Positions 52,019 to 61,941 of a DNA stretch of 64,000 nucleotides are shown here, in pieces (position 1 is the stretch's first letter; the number at the start of each line of letters is the position of its first letter). The notes below the pieces were generated by a model. The model was given only the letters and a program-made list of their open reading frames with translations, was not told where the DNA came from and ran no database searches. The position numbers and the translations under genes are program-made. Origin of the DNA: an uncultured Bacteroidota bacterium (GTDB lineage: Bacteria; Bacteroidota; Bacteroidia; Flavobacteriales; Flavobacteriaceae); assembly GCA_902583445.1 (NCBI GenBank), contig CACHVZ010000003.1:62001-126000 (forward strand), given 5' to 3'.

Positions 52019-54628
52019 AATTGACTTTTTTATAGATTTTATCTTTTGTTCTGTATCGATAATTTTTTGTTTTTCCTTATCTATAATTTCTTTAGGTGCA
52101 TTACTTATAAAATTTTTGTTTTTTAATTTACTATCTACAGACTTAAGAAAACCAATATTATATTCAAGTTCTTTATTTAATTTCTTGATTTCAGAATCTT
52201 TATCAAAACCTTCGTCCAGTGGAATAAAAAACTCATAATTTTTTATTATAAAAGATTTAACTAAAGCAAAGTCAGCTTTTTCAGATTCAATTATATCCTC
52301 AACAAATCCAATTTTTTTAATAACATCAATATTACCAATTGGTTTATTAGATGGAATACAGTATAATTTAATTGGTGTTTTAAAAGGAATATTTTTTTCC
52401 TTTCTATAATTTCTTATTTGTGAAATAATTTCTTTTGTAATTTCAAAATTATTAATCAGCTGTATATCATATTCTTCCTTATTTGGCCATGAACTTATTG
52501 TTATTGGTTTAGAGACTTTGCCCTCAATATTATGATATATTTCTTCTGAAAGAAAAGGCATAAATGGATGGATAATTTTCAAATTTTTAATAAATAATTC
52601 AATTAAATCAGACTTTGACTTCTGGTCAATTTTCTTACCATATTCAGGTTTTAATATTTCTAAAAACCATGAACAAAAGTCATCCCATATCAATTTATAT
52701 GAAGACATTAAAACATCTGAAATCCTATAACTTTCAAAGTTACTATCTATAGACTCTAAAGTATTGTTGAATTTATTTCTATACCAATTTATTGCTAGTT
52801 CATTAACTTTAGGCTGTTTAATTTGTAAGTCAGTATCCCAACCATCAATAAGCCTCAATGCATTCCAGATTTTATTTGTAAAATTTTTTCCTTGCTGACA
52901 TAAAGATTCATCAAACAAAAGATCGTTACCAGCAGCTGAGCTTAGCATTAAACCGACTCTTACAGAATCTGCACCATATTCTTCAATCAATTTAATAGCA
53001 TCAGGTGAGTTACCAAGTTGTTTAGACATTTTTCTTCTAAGTTTATCTCTAACAATTCCAGTAAAGTATACATTAGAAAATGGTTTTTCGTCTCTAAATT
53101 CATAACCTGAAATTATCATTCTTGCAACCCAAAAAAAGATTATATCAGGACCTGTAACCAAATCTTGTGTAGGGTAATAATATTTGATTTCTTCATTATC
53201 AGGATTTCTAATTCCATCAAATACAGAGATTGGCCATAACCAAGAGGAGAACCAAGTATCAAGTACATCTTGATCCTGACTCAGATCTGAATCTTTTAAA
53301 TTTAATTTTAAGTCTTCGTTTGCTTTTTTAAGAGCTTCTTCTTTTGAAGTAGCAACTATATACTCATCATCGTTACCATAATAAAAAACAGGGATTTGAT
53401 GACCCCAAGATAGCTGTCTTGATATGTTCCAGTCTTTTATATTTTCAAGCCAGTACTTATATGTTGATTTGAATTTTTTAGGGAAGAACTTTATGTTTTC
53501 GTTTTCTAATACATTTATAATAGCTGGCTTAGTTATTTCATCCATCTTTAAAAACCATTGTTTTGAAATTTTGGGCTCAATCACAGAATTTGTTCTTTCT
53601 GATCTACCAACATTATGGACATAATTTTCCTTTTTTATTAATAATTTATTTTTAATAAGCTCATCTTCCATTTCATTTCTGACAACAAATCTATTTTTGC
53701 CTTCATAATGAAGACCATGTTGATTAAGATTAGCATTAGTATCAAAAATATCTATAGTATCAAGGTTATGTTTTTTTCCTAGATTATAATCATTTATGTC
53801 ATGAGCAGGGGTTACCTTAAGACATCCTGTTCCAAACTCAACATCAACATAAGGATCAGCAATTACTGGTACTTTTCTGTCACAAATTGGAACAATAGCT
53901 TGTTTACCAATCATGGATTTATATCTTTTATCTTTAGGATTAACACATACTGCAGTATCACCAAATATAGTTTCAGGTCTTGTTGTTGCGATAATCATCT
54001 CTTGATCTGAATCCACGATTTTATATTTTAGATAGTATAAATTTGATTGTTCCTCAACATAATTTACTTCCTCATCAGAGACAGTAGTTTTAGCCTCTGG
54101 ATCCCAGTTAATCATTCTGTATCCTCTATAAATTAATCCTTTATTATGAAGAATTTTAAATGCAATTAAAACAGATTCATACATATCATCATCCAATGTA
54201 AACTTAGTTCTGTCCCAATCACATGAACATCCCAACATTTTTAATTGTTCAAGTATTCCACCACCATATTTTTCCGTCCAATCCCATGCATATTTTAAAA
54301 ATTCATCCCTAGAAATATCTAACTTATTTATTCCTTTTTCCTTTAGATTCTCAACAACTTTTGCTTCAGTTGCAATCGATGCATGATCAGTACCAGGAAC
54401 CCAACATGCATTCTTACCTAACATCCTAGCCCTCCTAACCAATATATCTTGGATAGTATTGTTAAGCATGTGACCCATATGAAGAAGTCCTGTAACATTT
54501 GGAGGAGGTATTACAATTGTAAATGGTTCTTTATCATTTGGAATAGATTTAAAAAGATTGTTTTCCATCCAATATGAATACCATTTCTTTTCAATTTCAA
54601 TATGTTCATATTTAGAAGGAATTGGCAT
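52004..54628 (-). CDS. valS: Valine--tRNA ligase
   Basis: 874 residues. Class-I synthetase: HIGH-type GLLHMGHML (near 48), CP1 editing domain, KMSKQ in RRKMSKQLGNSPD (near 533) and a C-terminal coiled coil (FDKDSEIKKLNKELEYNIG onward). Normal length. Monocistronic, with a good promoter match upstream. Confidence 0.97.
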   Translation of the reverse strand: MPIPSKYEHIEIEKKWYSYWMENNLFKSIPNDKEPFTIVIPPPNVTGLLHMGHMLNNTIQDILVRRARMLGKNACWVPGTDHASIATEAKVVENLKEKGINKLDISRDEFLKYAWDWTEKYGGGILEQLKMLGCSCDWDRTKFTLDDDMYESVLIAFKILHNKGLIYRGYRMINWDPEAKTTVSDEEVNYVEEQSNLYYLKYKIVDSDQEMIIATTRPETIFGDTAVCVNPKDKRYKSMIGKQAIVPICDRKVPVIADPYVDVEFGTGCLKVTPAHDINDYNLGKKHNLDTIDIFDTNANLNQHGLHYEGKNRFVVRNEMEDELIKNKLLIKKENYVHNVGRSERTNSVIEPKISKQWFLKMDEITKPAIINVLENENIKFFPKKFKSTYKYWLENIKDWNISRQLSWGHQIPVFYYGNDDEYIVATSKEEALKKANEDLKLNLKDSDLSQDQDVLDTWFSSWLWPISVFDGIRNPDNEEIKYYYPTQDLVTGPDIIFFWVARMIISGYEFRDEKPFSNVYFTGIVRDKLRRKMSKQLGNSPDAIKLIEEYGADSVRVGLMLSSAAGNDLLFDESLCQQGKNFTNKIWNALRLIDGWDTDLQIKQPKVNELAINWYRNKFNNTLESIDSNFESYRISDVLMSSYKLIWDDFCSWFLEILKPEYGKKIDQKSKSDLIELFIKNLKIIHPFMPFLSEEIYHNIEGKVSKPITISSWPNKEEYDIQLINNFEITKEIISQIRNYRKEKNIPFKTPIKLYCIPSNKPIGNIDVIKKIGFVEDIIESEKADFALVKSFIIKNYEFFIPLDEGFDKDSEIKKLNKELEYNIGFLKSVDSKLKNKNFISNAPKEIIDKEKQKIIDTEQKIKSIKKSISELS

Positions 54629-54654
54629 CAGATGATAAATATTTTAAAGTAAAA

Positions 54655-54687
54655 CAAAAATAACATACCTTGAAGTATATTTACAAA
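54655..54687 (-). promoter_or_regulatory. Candidate promoter of valS
   Basis: Minus strand TTTG (54687-54684), 21 nt, TATTTTTG (54662-54655): both Bacteroidetes elements at normal spacing, 26 nt before the ATG. Confidence 0.5.
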
Positions 54688-54701
54688 ATTAAGTTAAATA
54701 A

Positions 54702-55892
54702 ATGCCATCAATATCAAAAAAAGGTAATAAGATCCCTCCTTCACCAATCAGAAAACTTGTACCATATGCTGATGATGCAAAAAAAAGAGGAATTGAAATT
54801 CTTCATTTAAATATTGGTCAGCCTGATATAAAATCTCCAGTTGAATCTCTTAATGCAGTTAAGGAAACCAATTTAGATTTATTAAAATATGAATATTCTC
54901 AAGGATCACTTGAATTTAGAAACAATGTTTGCAATTATTACAAAAAACATAGTATATATGTTTCTCCTGATGATATTATAACTACTGTTGGTGCCAGCGA
55001 AGCCCTTTCATTTACAATGAATTCTATTTGTGATCCCGGTGATGAGGTAATTATCCCTGAACCTTTTTATGCCAATTATAATGGTTTCGCATTGGCTTCT
55101 GATGTTAATGTTATTCCAATTACATCAAAAATTGATGATAATTTTGCTTTACCATCAATTCATGAATTTGAAAAGAAGATTAATAGTAAAACAAAAGCAA
55201 TTTTATTATGTAATCCTTGTAATCCTACTGGATATGTCTACTCCCAAGAGGAAATAACAAACATTGCCAATCTTGCTAAAAAAAATGATTTATTCATAGT
55301 TGTTGATGAGGTTTATAGAGAGTTTATTTATATAGATACTAAGCATTTTTCAATTCTTGAAGATGAAAAATTTTCTGAGAATGCTATTTTAATTGATTCA
55401 ACTTCTAAAAGATACAGTCTGTGTGGTGCTAGAGTTGGATTTATTGTATCTAAAAACTCTGAATTCATACAGACTTGTTTAAAGTTTGCTCTTACCAGAT
55501 TATCTCCTCCTACTTTAGCATTAATTGCTGCGAATCATGCTCTAAATTCAGGAGAAGACTATATAGAAAATGTAATAAAGGAATACTATAAAAGAAGAGA
55601 AGTTGTTATTAATGAATTAAGTCAAATTGATAATATTAAGTTTTCTAATCCAATGGGTGCATTTTATTCTATGATAAAGTTACCAATTGAAAATGCAGAA
55701 GATTTTGCAAAGTTTCTTTTGACAGATTTTTCATATAAAAATCAAAGTGTAATGCTATCTCCAGCTTCAGGTTTTTATAGTTCTGAAAATTACGGAAAAG
55801 ATGAGGTAAGAATTGCATTTGTTCTAAATTCAGAAAAATTAAAAAATGCAATAAAGATTATTAAACTAGGTCTTAAAGAGTTTATTGGATAG
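54702..55892 (+). CDS. Pyridoxal-phosphate aminotransferase, class I/II (aspartate/aromatic type)
   Basis: 396 residues. LNIGQPDIKSP start region, TVGASEALSFTMNSICDPGDE, CNPCNPTGYVYS, DEVYREF, PLP lysine in STSKRYSLCGARVGF (near 236). Probably transfers amino groups between aspartate or aromatic amino acids and 2-oxoglutarate. murB follows after 3 nt. Confidence 0.88.
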   Translation: MPSISKKGNKIPPSPIRKLVPYADDAKKRGIEILHLNIGQPDIKSPVESLNAVKETNLDLLKYEYSQGSLEFRNNVCNYYKKHSIYVSPDDIITTVGASEALSFTMNSICDPGDEVIIPEPFYANYNGFALASDVNVIPITSKIDDNFALPSIHEFEKKINSKTKAILLCNPCNPTGYVYSQEEITNIANLAKKNDLFIVVDEVYREFIYIDTKHFSILEDEKFSENAILIDSTSKRYSLCGARVGFIVSKNSEFIQTCLKFALTRLSPPTLALIAANHALNSGEDYIENVIKEYYKRREVVINELSQIDNIKFSNPMGAFYSMIKLPIENAEDFAKFLLTDFSYKNQSVMLSPASGFYSSENYGKDEVRIAFVLNSEKLKNAIKIIKLGLKEFIG

Positions 55893-55895
55893 CTT

Positions 55896-56900
55896 ATGAT
55901 TGTAAATAAAAATGCTTCATTAAAAAAGCTCAATACATTTAATGTAGATGCTAGTTGTGATGTGTTAGTTGAGTCAAGTAACACTAATGATCTCTTAGAG
56001 GTATTAAAGAACAAAGAGTTAAATAACAAACTATTTATTCTTGGAGGCGGAAGTAATATATTATTTACAAAGCATTATGAAGGAACTATTATTAATCTAA
56101 AAGAAGAAAGTATAAAGATCTTAGACGAAGGTCCTGTCAAAGTTCAAGTTGAAGTGTCTGCTGGCATGAACTGGCATAGATTTGTTGAGTGGGCAGTGGA
56201 TAAAGATTTTGGTGGTATTGAAAATTTGTCATTAATTCCTGGTAATGTTGGTGCTTCTCCAATTCAAAACATCGGAGCTTATGGTGTTGAATTAGAAGAT
56301 GTATTCGATAGTTGCTCAGGTATAATGATTGACTCTCTTGATAAAGTTAACTTAAGTAAGTCAGATTGTGAATTTTCTTACAGATCATCCATTTTTAAAA
56401 AAAAACTTAAGAATAAGTTTATAATAACTTCTGTTAGATTTAATCTAACAAAATCAAATCATTTATATAACATTGATTATCCAGATTTGAGTAATCTTTC
56501 AGAATCTGGCCTAGATTTAAAGAAAATCTCAAATGAGGTAATTAAAATTAGGAACTCTAAACTACCAGATCCAAAACAATATGGTAATTGTGGAAGTTTT
56601 TTTAAGAACCCTATTATAGGCTATTCTAAATTTCAAAAACTTAAAGAAAAATTTACTGAAATTCCTTTCTTTAAAACTGATTCAAATTATTTTAAAGTTC
56701 CAGCTGCATGGTTAATTGATAAATGTGGCTTTAAAAAAATTAATGATGAAAATGTAGGTGTCTATAAGAACCAGCCTTTAGTAATAATTAATCTAGGCAA
56801 TGCATCAGGGAATGAAATTATAAATTTTGCTAAAAGAATTAAGGACTCAGTATTTAATGAATTTGATATTGAACTTGAAGAAGAAGTAATTGTAATGTAA
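55896..56900 (+). CDS. murB: UDP-N-acetylenolpyruvoylglucosamine reductase
   Basis: 334 residues, type I. FAD site LGGGSNILF and IPGNVGASPIQNIGAYGVEL; proton-donor Ser in GNCGSFFKNP; C-terminal domain present. Reduces the enolpyruvyl group to form UDP-MurNAc for peptidoglycan. Convergent with dtd, 2-nt gap. Confidence 0.96.
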   Translation: MIVNKNASLKKLNTFNVDASCDVLVESSNTNDLLEVLKNKELNNKLFILGGGSNILFTKHYEGTIINLKEESIKILDEGPVKVQVEVSAGMNWHRFVEWAVDKDFGGIENLSLIPGNVGASPIQNIGAYGVELEDVFDSCSGIMIDSLDKVNLSKSDCEFSYRSSIFKKKLKNKFIITSVRFNLTKSNHLYNIDYPDLSNLSESGLDLKKISNEVIKIRNSKLPDPKQYGNCGSFFKNPIIGYSKFQKLKEKFTEIPFFKTDSNYFKVPAAWLIDKCGFKKINDENVGVYKNQPLVIINLGNASGNEIINFAKRIKDSVFNEFDIELEEEVIVM

Positions 56901-56902
56901 TA

Positions 56903-57355
56903 TTACTCTTTATTTTTTGAATCAATTATTATTGTTACAGGTCCATCATTAATAAGTGAAACTTTCATATCAGCACCAAAAGTTCCAGTTTTTACCTTAT
57001 CATCAATCTGATCTTTACAAGTCTTTATAAAATGCTCATAGAGAGGGATTGCAATTTGATGATTAGCAGACTTTATATAAGATGGCCTATTTCCTTTCTT
57101 GGTTGAGGCTAGCAGAGTAAATTGAGAAATTAGAAGTAATTCACCATTTATATCCAGTAAGGATTTATTCATAACTCCTTCTGAGTCATTAAATACTCTT
57201 AGGTTTAAAACTTTATTAACTAACCATTCTACATCTTGTTTATTATCATCTAAACCAATTCCTATTAAGACAAGTAATCCTTTTTGAATTTCAGATTTAA
57301 TATTATTATTTATCTCAACTGAAGACTTATTAACTCTCTGAATTACAACTTTCAT
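56903..57355 (-). CDS. dtd: D-aminoacyl-tRNA deacylase
   Basis: 150 residues. MKVVIQRVNKSSVEI start, SQFTLLASTKKGNRPSY and GPVTIIIDS with the Gly-cisPro motif. Removes D-amino acids from tRNA. Starts inside the end of rsgA (26-nt overlap). Confidence 0.96.
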   Translation of the reverse strand: MKVVIQRVNKSSVEINNNIKSEIQKGLLVLIGIGLDDNKQDVEWLVNKVLNLRVFNDSEGVMNKSLLDINGELLLISQFTLLASTKKGNRPSYIKSANHQIAIPLYEHFIKTCKDQIDDKVKTGTFGADMKVSLINDGPVTIIIDSKNKE

Positions 57356-58277
57356 CGGATTTTCTATAAATATTATGGTCTTTCATCATATCTAAATAAG
57401 TATTATATCTTGATTCAAATATTTCACCATTAGTTATTTCACTTTTTATATTACAATTTGGTTCATCTAGATGAAGACAATCTTTAAATTTACATTTGTC
57501 TTTTGCTTTAAAAAATTCTGGAAAAAAGTCCCCAAGTTCATTTTTTGAAATATCTACAAGACCAAACCCTCTTATTCCAGGAGTATCTATTACCCTTATA
57601 TTTGAATCTAGATCAAACATTTCTGCATGTGTGGTTGTGTGTTGACCCTGATTATGCGAGGATGATATTTCTTTTGTCTTCAGGCTTAAACCAGGAGATA
57701 TATAATTGATTAAAGTTGATTTACCTACTCCACTATGACCAGATATCATACAGGTTTTGTTTTTCATTTTTGCAATTAAATTATCTACCCCGTCCCCAAA
57801 TTTAGCCGAGATTAAATCACAATTATATCCTATATGATTATACATGTTAATCATTTCTTTAATTTTATCATCTTCATTTTTTTGAAAGGTGTCAATTTTG
57901 TTAAAGGCCAAAATAACAGGAATGTCATAAGCCTTACAGGTAACTAAAAATCTATCAATAAAATTATTTGTTGTTACAGGGTTATTAAGGGTAACAACTA
58001 GTATTGATAAATCGATATTAGAGGCAATTATATGATACTGTTTAGAAAGTTTTACTGATTTTCTAATTATATAATTTGATCTAGGCAAAATATCTGAAAT
58101 AATACCAGTATTTTGATCTTCTATTTCAAATATTACATCATCACCAACTGATATTGGATTTGTAGTAGAGATATCCCTAAGTCTAATTTTTCCCTTTATT
58201 CTACATTCAAAAAATTTATTTTTTGATCTAACTAGGTACCAACTCCCTGTTGATTTATATACTTTACCCTCTAACAT
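57330..58277 (-). CDS. rsgA: Ribosome small-subunit GTPase RsgA
   Basis: 315 residues from ATG 58277 (MLEGKVYKSTGSWYLV); a TTG four codons earlier is open but not needed. OB fold (1-65), circularly permuted GTPase with NKID before GHSGVGKST and DTPGIRGFG, and a zinc finger CKFKDCLHLDEPNC. Assists 30S maturation. Confidence 0.95.
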   Translation of the reverse strand: MLEGKVYKSTGSWYLVRSKNKFFECRIKGKIRLRDISTTNPISVGDDVIFEIEDQNTGIISDILPRSNYIIRKSVKLSKQYHIIASNIDLSILVVTLNNPVTTNNFIDRFLVTCKAYDIPVILAFNKIDTFQKNEDDKIKEMINMYNHIGYNCDLISAKFGDGVDNLIAKMKNKTCMISGHSGVGKSTLINYISPGLSLKTKEISSSHNQGQHTTTHAEMFDLDSNIRVIDTPGIRGFGLVDISKNELGDFFPEFFKAKDKCKFKDCLHLDEPNCNIKSEITNGEIFESRYNTYLDMMKDHNIYRKSDESCNSES

Positions 58278-58325
58278 ATTATATAACAATATATTTTTTC
58301 CTAATCATATTAACAAATCTACTTA

Positions 58326-59870
58326 ATGATATTTGTATCTTTAAACAAAAAATTGAACAAGAAAGTCTTACTATTAATTCTTGATGGATGGGGAATTGCA
58401 GATAACAAAGATGCATCTGCACCTGACAAGGCAAACACTCCAAATTTTAATTCGTTAATTGAGAATTACCCAAATAATTTTTTAATAACTCATGGAGAAA
58501 AAGTTGGTTTACCAAAAGGTCAAATGGGAAACAGTGAAGTTGGTCATATGAATATTGGTTCGGGAAGGATTGTTCTGCAAGATCTTCTTAAAATTAATAA
58601 CAGTATTAAAGAAGGTGAGTTTAGAAATAAGAGTCATTTTAATGATATAATTAAGTATACTAAAAAAAATTCTTCAAATGTTCATTTAATGGGTCTAGTT
58701 TCAGACGGGGGTGTTCACTCTCATATAGACCATTTAAAAGAGATTATTTTATCCTTATCCGAGATTAAAGATAAAATCTATATACATGCATTTACTGATG
58801 GTAGAGACGTTGATCCAAAATCTGGAATTGATTTTATAAAATCTGTTGAAACTTTTAGTAAAAAAAATGGAGGCAAACTTGCAACTATAATTGGTAGATA
58901 CTATTCAATGGATAGGGATAATAGATGGGAGAGAGTTAAGAAAGCGTATGATCTAATTTCAAATTCTCTTGGAACCAAGTCAACTGATTTGACAAATGAT
59001 ATAAATAATTCATATTCAAGAGGAGTAACAGATGAATTTATAGAGCCACTTTTGAAGGTAGACTCAGATGGCAATCCAATTCATGAACTAAATCCTGATG
59101 ATACGGTAATATTTTTTAATTATAGGACTGATAGAGGGAGACAGCTAACATCCGCCTTATGTGAAAAGGATTATCTAGATCATGAAATGACTAAATCTGT
59201 GAGTAATTTATACACACTTACTAATTATGATGAAAATTTTAAAATTGCAAAACCAATTTTTGAGAATAAGGTTCTTAAGAATACTCTTGGAGAGGTAATT
59301 TCAAAAAATAATTTTAATCAACTCAGAATTTCTGAAACCGAAAAATATCCACATGTGACATTCTTTTTTAATGGTGGGAACGAGGAAAAATTCAAAAATG
59401 AGGAAAGAATTTTATGTCCATCACCAAAAGTAGCTACCTATGATCTTAAACCTGAGATGAGCTCTGATGCAGTAACTAAAAATGTAATACGAGAAATCAA
59501 AAAAGGTAAATTTGAGTTTATATGCTTGAACTTTGCTAATCCTGATATGGTAGGACATACAGGAAATTTTACTGCTGCAGTTAAAGCTTGCGAAGCAGTA
59601 GACAATCATCTTGGAAGTATTATAAATGAAGCAACCAAAGAAGGATATATATCAATTGTTATATCTGATCACGGCAATTGTGAGAGAATGATTAATGATG
59701 ATGGCTCAGCAAACACTTCACATACTATCAATCCAGTACCTATAATTCTAGTTAATTTTAAAAACAAAGAAATTAACAATGGAGTGCTCGCAGATATTGC
59801 TCCAACTATACTTGATATTCTTGGTATAGAAACTCCTATAGAGATGGAAGGGGAATCATTGCTAATATGA
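58326..59870 (+). CDS. gpmI: 2,3-bisphosphoglycerate-independent phosphoglycerate mutase
   Basis: 514 residues. Metal site LLLILDGWGIAD with Asp20, catalytic Ser70 in GQMGNSEVGHMNIGSGR, and the closing VISDHGNCE metal residues. Glycolysis, 3-PG to 2-PG, Mn2+-dependent. Overlaps the downstream lipoprotein gene by 4 nt. Confidence 0.97.
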   Translation: MIFVSLNKKLNKKVLLLILDGWGIADNKDASAPDKANTPNFNSLIENYPNNFLITHGEKVGLPKGQMGNSEVGHMNIGSGRIVLQDLLKINNSIKEGEFRNKSHFNDIIKYTKKNSSNVHLMGLVSDGGVHSHIDHLKEIILSLSEIKDKIYIHAFTDGRDVDPKSGIDFIKSVETFSKKNGGKLATIIGRYYSMDRDNRWERVKKAYDLISNSLGTKSTDLTNDINNSYSRGVTDEFIEPLLKVDSDGNPIHELNPDDTVIFFNYRTDRGRQLTSALCEKDYLDHEMTKSVSNLYTLTNYDENFKIAKPIFENKVLKNTLGEVISKNNFNQLRISETEKYPHVTFFFNGGNEEKFKNEERILCPSPKVATYDLKPEMSSDAVTKNVIREIKKGKFEFICLNFANPDMVGHTGNFTAAVKACEAVDNHLGSIINEATKEGYISIVISDHGNCERMINDDGSANTSHTINPVPIILVNFKNKEINNGVLADIAPTILDILGIETPIEMEGESLLI

Positions 59871-60370
59871 AAAAGATATATTTAATATTTATAGCTATTT
59901 TATTTACAAGCTGCTCTCAGAATCAAAATTATCTTTTAGAAGAAGGAGTAGTAGATATAGATTATTTAAAAAACTCGCCAAAAACATATTGGTTTAATGA
60001 AAATTTTGAAAACTATACAGTTGAAAAAATAGATATAAATAATTTCTCTGAGTTATATAATTACGATATTGAAATATTCATGAATACATTATGCCATGAT
60101 TCTCAGCGAGAAATACCTAGGTTAATTAAAATTCTAAAGGAGCTTAATTTTCCCGAAAATAAATTAAAAATTATTTTACTTAATCCAAATAAAGAGTCTG
60201 AAATGGGTTATGAAGTAAACAAAAATATAACCAATACACCAACGATTATTTTTAATTTAGATAATATTGAGGTTAATAGAATAGTCGAATTTCCAATGGA
60301 GAGCCTAGAGAGTGATATTCTCAAAATTTTAAATGATGAAGACTATAAACATGTATATTTTATAGAATGA
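59867..60370 (+). CDS. Thioredoxin-like lipoprotein
   Basis: 167 residues with lipobox LFTSC (Cys16). The segment IEIFMNTLCHDSQREIPRL (near 70-88) corresponds to the redox region of flavobacterial thioredoxin-family proteins where WCGDSKRE is usual; here the Trp is replaced and only one Cys is present, so classic disulfide exchange is unlikely. TNTPTIIF carries the cis-Pro (near 127). Between gpmI and map with 4-nt overlaps at both ends. Confidence 0.75.
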   Translation: MKKIYLIFIAILFTSCSQNQNYLLEEGVVDIDYLKNSPKTYWFNENFENYTVEKIDINNFSELYNYDIEIFMNTLCHDSQREIPRLIKILKELNFPENKLKIILLNPNKESEMGYEVNKNITNTPTIIFNLDNIEVNRIVEFPMESLESDILKILNDEDYKHVYFIE

Positions 60371-61173
60371 TACTAAAAGATATAAATGAAATAAAAAAAA
60401 TTAGGGAAAGTGCCCAATTAGTCTCAAAGACCTTAGGTTTATTGGCAGAAGAAATTAAACCTGGAATAACTTCTTTATATCTTGACAAGATTGCAGAAGA
60501 ATTTATACTTGATAATAAGGCTAAGCCAGGATTTAAGGGATATGATAATTTTCCAAACACATTATGTGTAAGTATAAATAATGAAGTTGTACATGGTATT
60601 CCATGTGATACAACGTTAAAAAATGGTGATATAATTTCAATAGATTGTGGAGTTCTAAAAGATGGGTTTTATGGTGATCATGCATATACTTTTTCTGTAG
60701 GTGAGGTATCCAAAGAAGTTCAAGAATTATTAGATGTAACAAAAAAATCACTTTATAAAGGAATTGAATCAATGAAAGAGAGTAATAGAATTGGTGATAT
60801 AGGTGATGCAATAGAAAGCTATATTAAAATTCATGGTTATGGTATTGTAAGAGAGCTTGTGGGACACGGATTAGGTCAAAGTCTTCATGAATTACCAGAA
60901 GTTCCAAACTATGGAAAAAAAGGTACCGGAAAACTTATCAAAAATGGTTTAGTATTGGCAATAGAACCGATGATAAATCTTGGGACTGAAAAAATTAAAA
61001 TAAATGATGATGGTTGGACCTTTGTGACTCTCGACGGACTTCAGAGCGCACATTTTGAACATAATATTGCAGTTATTGATAGTAAGCCAGAGTTATTATC
61101 AACATTCAGATATATTTACCAAGCTCTTGGCATTGAATCTAACGAAGAAGATAAATTCAATAATTTTTTTTAA
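60367..61173 (+). CDS. map: Methionine aminopeptidase, type I
   Basis: 268 residues. VVHGIPCDTTLKNGDIISID with first metal Asp, YGDHAYTF, GHGLGQSLHELPEVPN with His ligand, AIEPMINLG and HFEHNIAV supplying the last Glu ligand. Removes the starting Met from new proteins. Followed by the methyltransferase after 3 nt. Confidence 0.96.
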   Translation: MILKDINEIKKIRESAQLVSKTLGLLAEEIKPGITSLYLDKIAEEFILDNKAKPGFKGYDNFPNTLCVSINNEVVHGIPCDTTLKNGDIISIDCGVLKDGFYGDHAYTFSVGEVSKEVQELLDVTKKSLYKGIESMKESNRIGDIGDAIESYIKIHGYGIVRELVGHGLGQSLHELPEVPNYGKKGTGKLIKNGLVLAIEPMINLGTEKIKINDDGWTFVTLDGLQSAHFEHNIAVIDSKPELLSTFRYIYQALGIESNEEDKFNNFF

Positions 61174-61176
61174 TAG

Positions 61177-61941
61177 ATGAAATATATATTAACATTCTTA
61201 CCAAGAGAGTTACTAATAAAATATAGCTTCTACTTTATACCAATTTTAAAAATTATATTCAAAGGAAAAAGATTTTATGATCCAATTGATGGAAATGGAT
61301 ACTCAAAATTTTTATCATATGGTTATAAAAAAATAAGAAGAAATGCATTATCCCCTGGAACACTATCTTTGGAAAGACATAGGCTTCTTTGGTTATACCT
61401 TGTTAACGAAACAAATTTTCTTGACTCAAAACTAAAAGTTTTACATGTTGCACCAGAACAAATTTTTTATAAAAAATTTAAAAAAAATCAAAACTGGAAC
61501 TACATAACTTTTGATTTAAAATCACCGTTAGCAGATATAAAAGGAGATCTCAAATCAATGAATTTTGAGAATAAATCTTTTGATTTAATAATATGTAATC
61601 ATGTTCTTGAACATATTGATGATGATATAAAAGCATTAAATGAAATTTTTAGAGTTTTAAAGTCTGGTGGAGTTGCAATACTTCAAGTACCTATTAACTT
61701 TAAAAGAAATGAAACTTTTGAGGATCAATCAATAACTTCTAAGAAAGATAGAGAGAAATATTTTGGACAGTATGATCATATAAGAGAATATGGTTTGGAC
61801 TTTAAAGAGAGAGTAGAAAAAGCTGGATTTGAAGTAGAGATGGTGAACTATACTGAAAATTTTTCTGAAGAAATTAAATTAAAATATGGATTGCAGATAA
61901 ATGATGTAATTCCTATTGCTAGAAAATCATTTAGTGATTAA
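61177..61941 (+). CDS. Class I SAM-dependent methyltransferase
   Basis: 254 residues. The SAM loop is changed to VLHVAPEQIF; FDLIICNHVLEHIDDD and LKSGGVAILQVP are typical of Methyltransf_11. N-terminal 60 residues are basic and partly hydrophobic. Substrate unknown. Overlaps apbE by 15 nt tail to tail. Confidence 0.85.
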   Translation: MKYILTFLPRELLIKYSFYFIPILKIIFKGKRFYDPIDGNGYSKFLSYGYKKIRRNALSPGTLSLERHRLLWLYLVNETNFLDSKLKVLHVAPEQIFYKKFKKNQNWNYITFDLKSPLADIKGDLKSMNFENKSFDLIICNHVLEHIDDDIKALNEIFRVLKSGGVAILQVPINFKRNETFEDQSITSKKDREKYFGQYDHIREYGLDFKERVEKAGFEVEMVNYTENFSEEIKLKYGLQINDVIPIARKSFSD

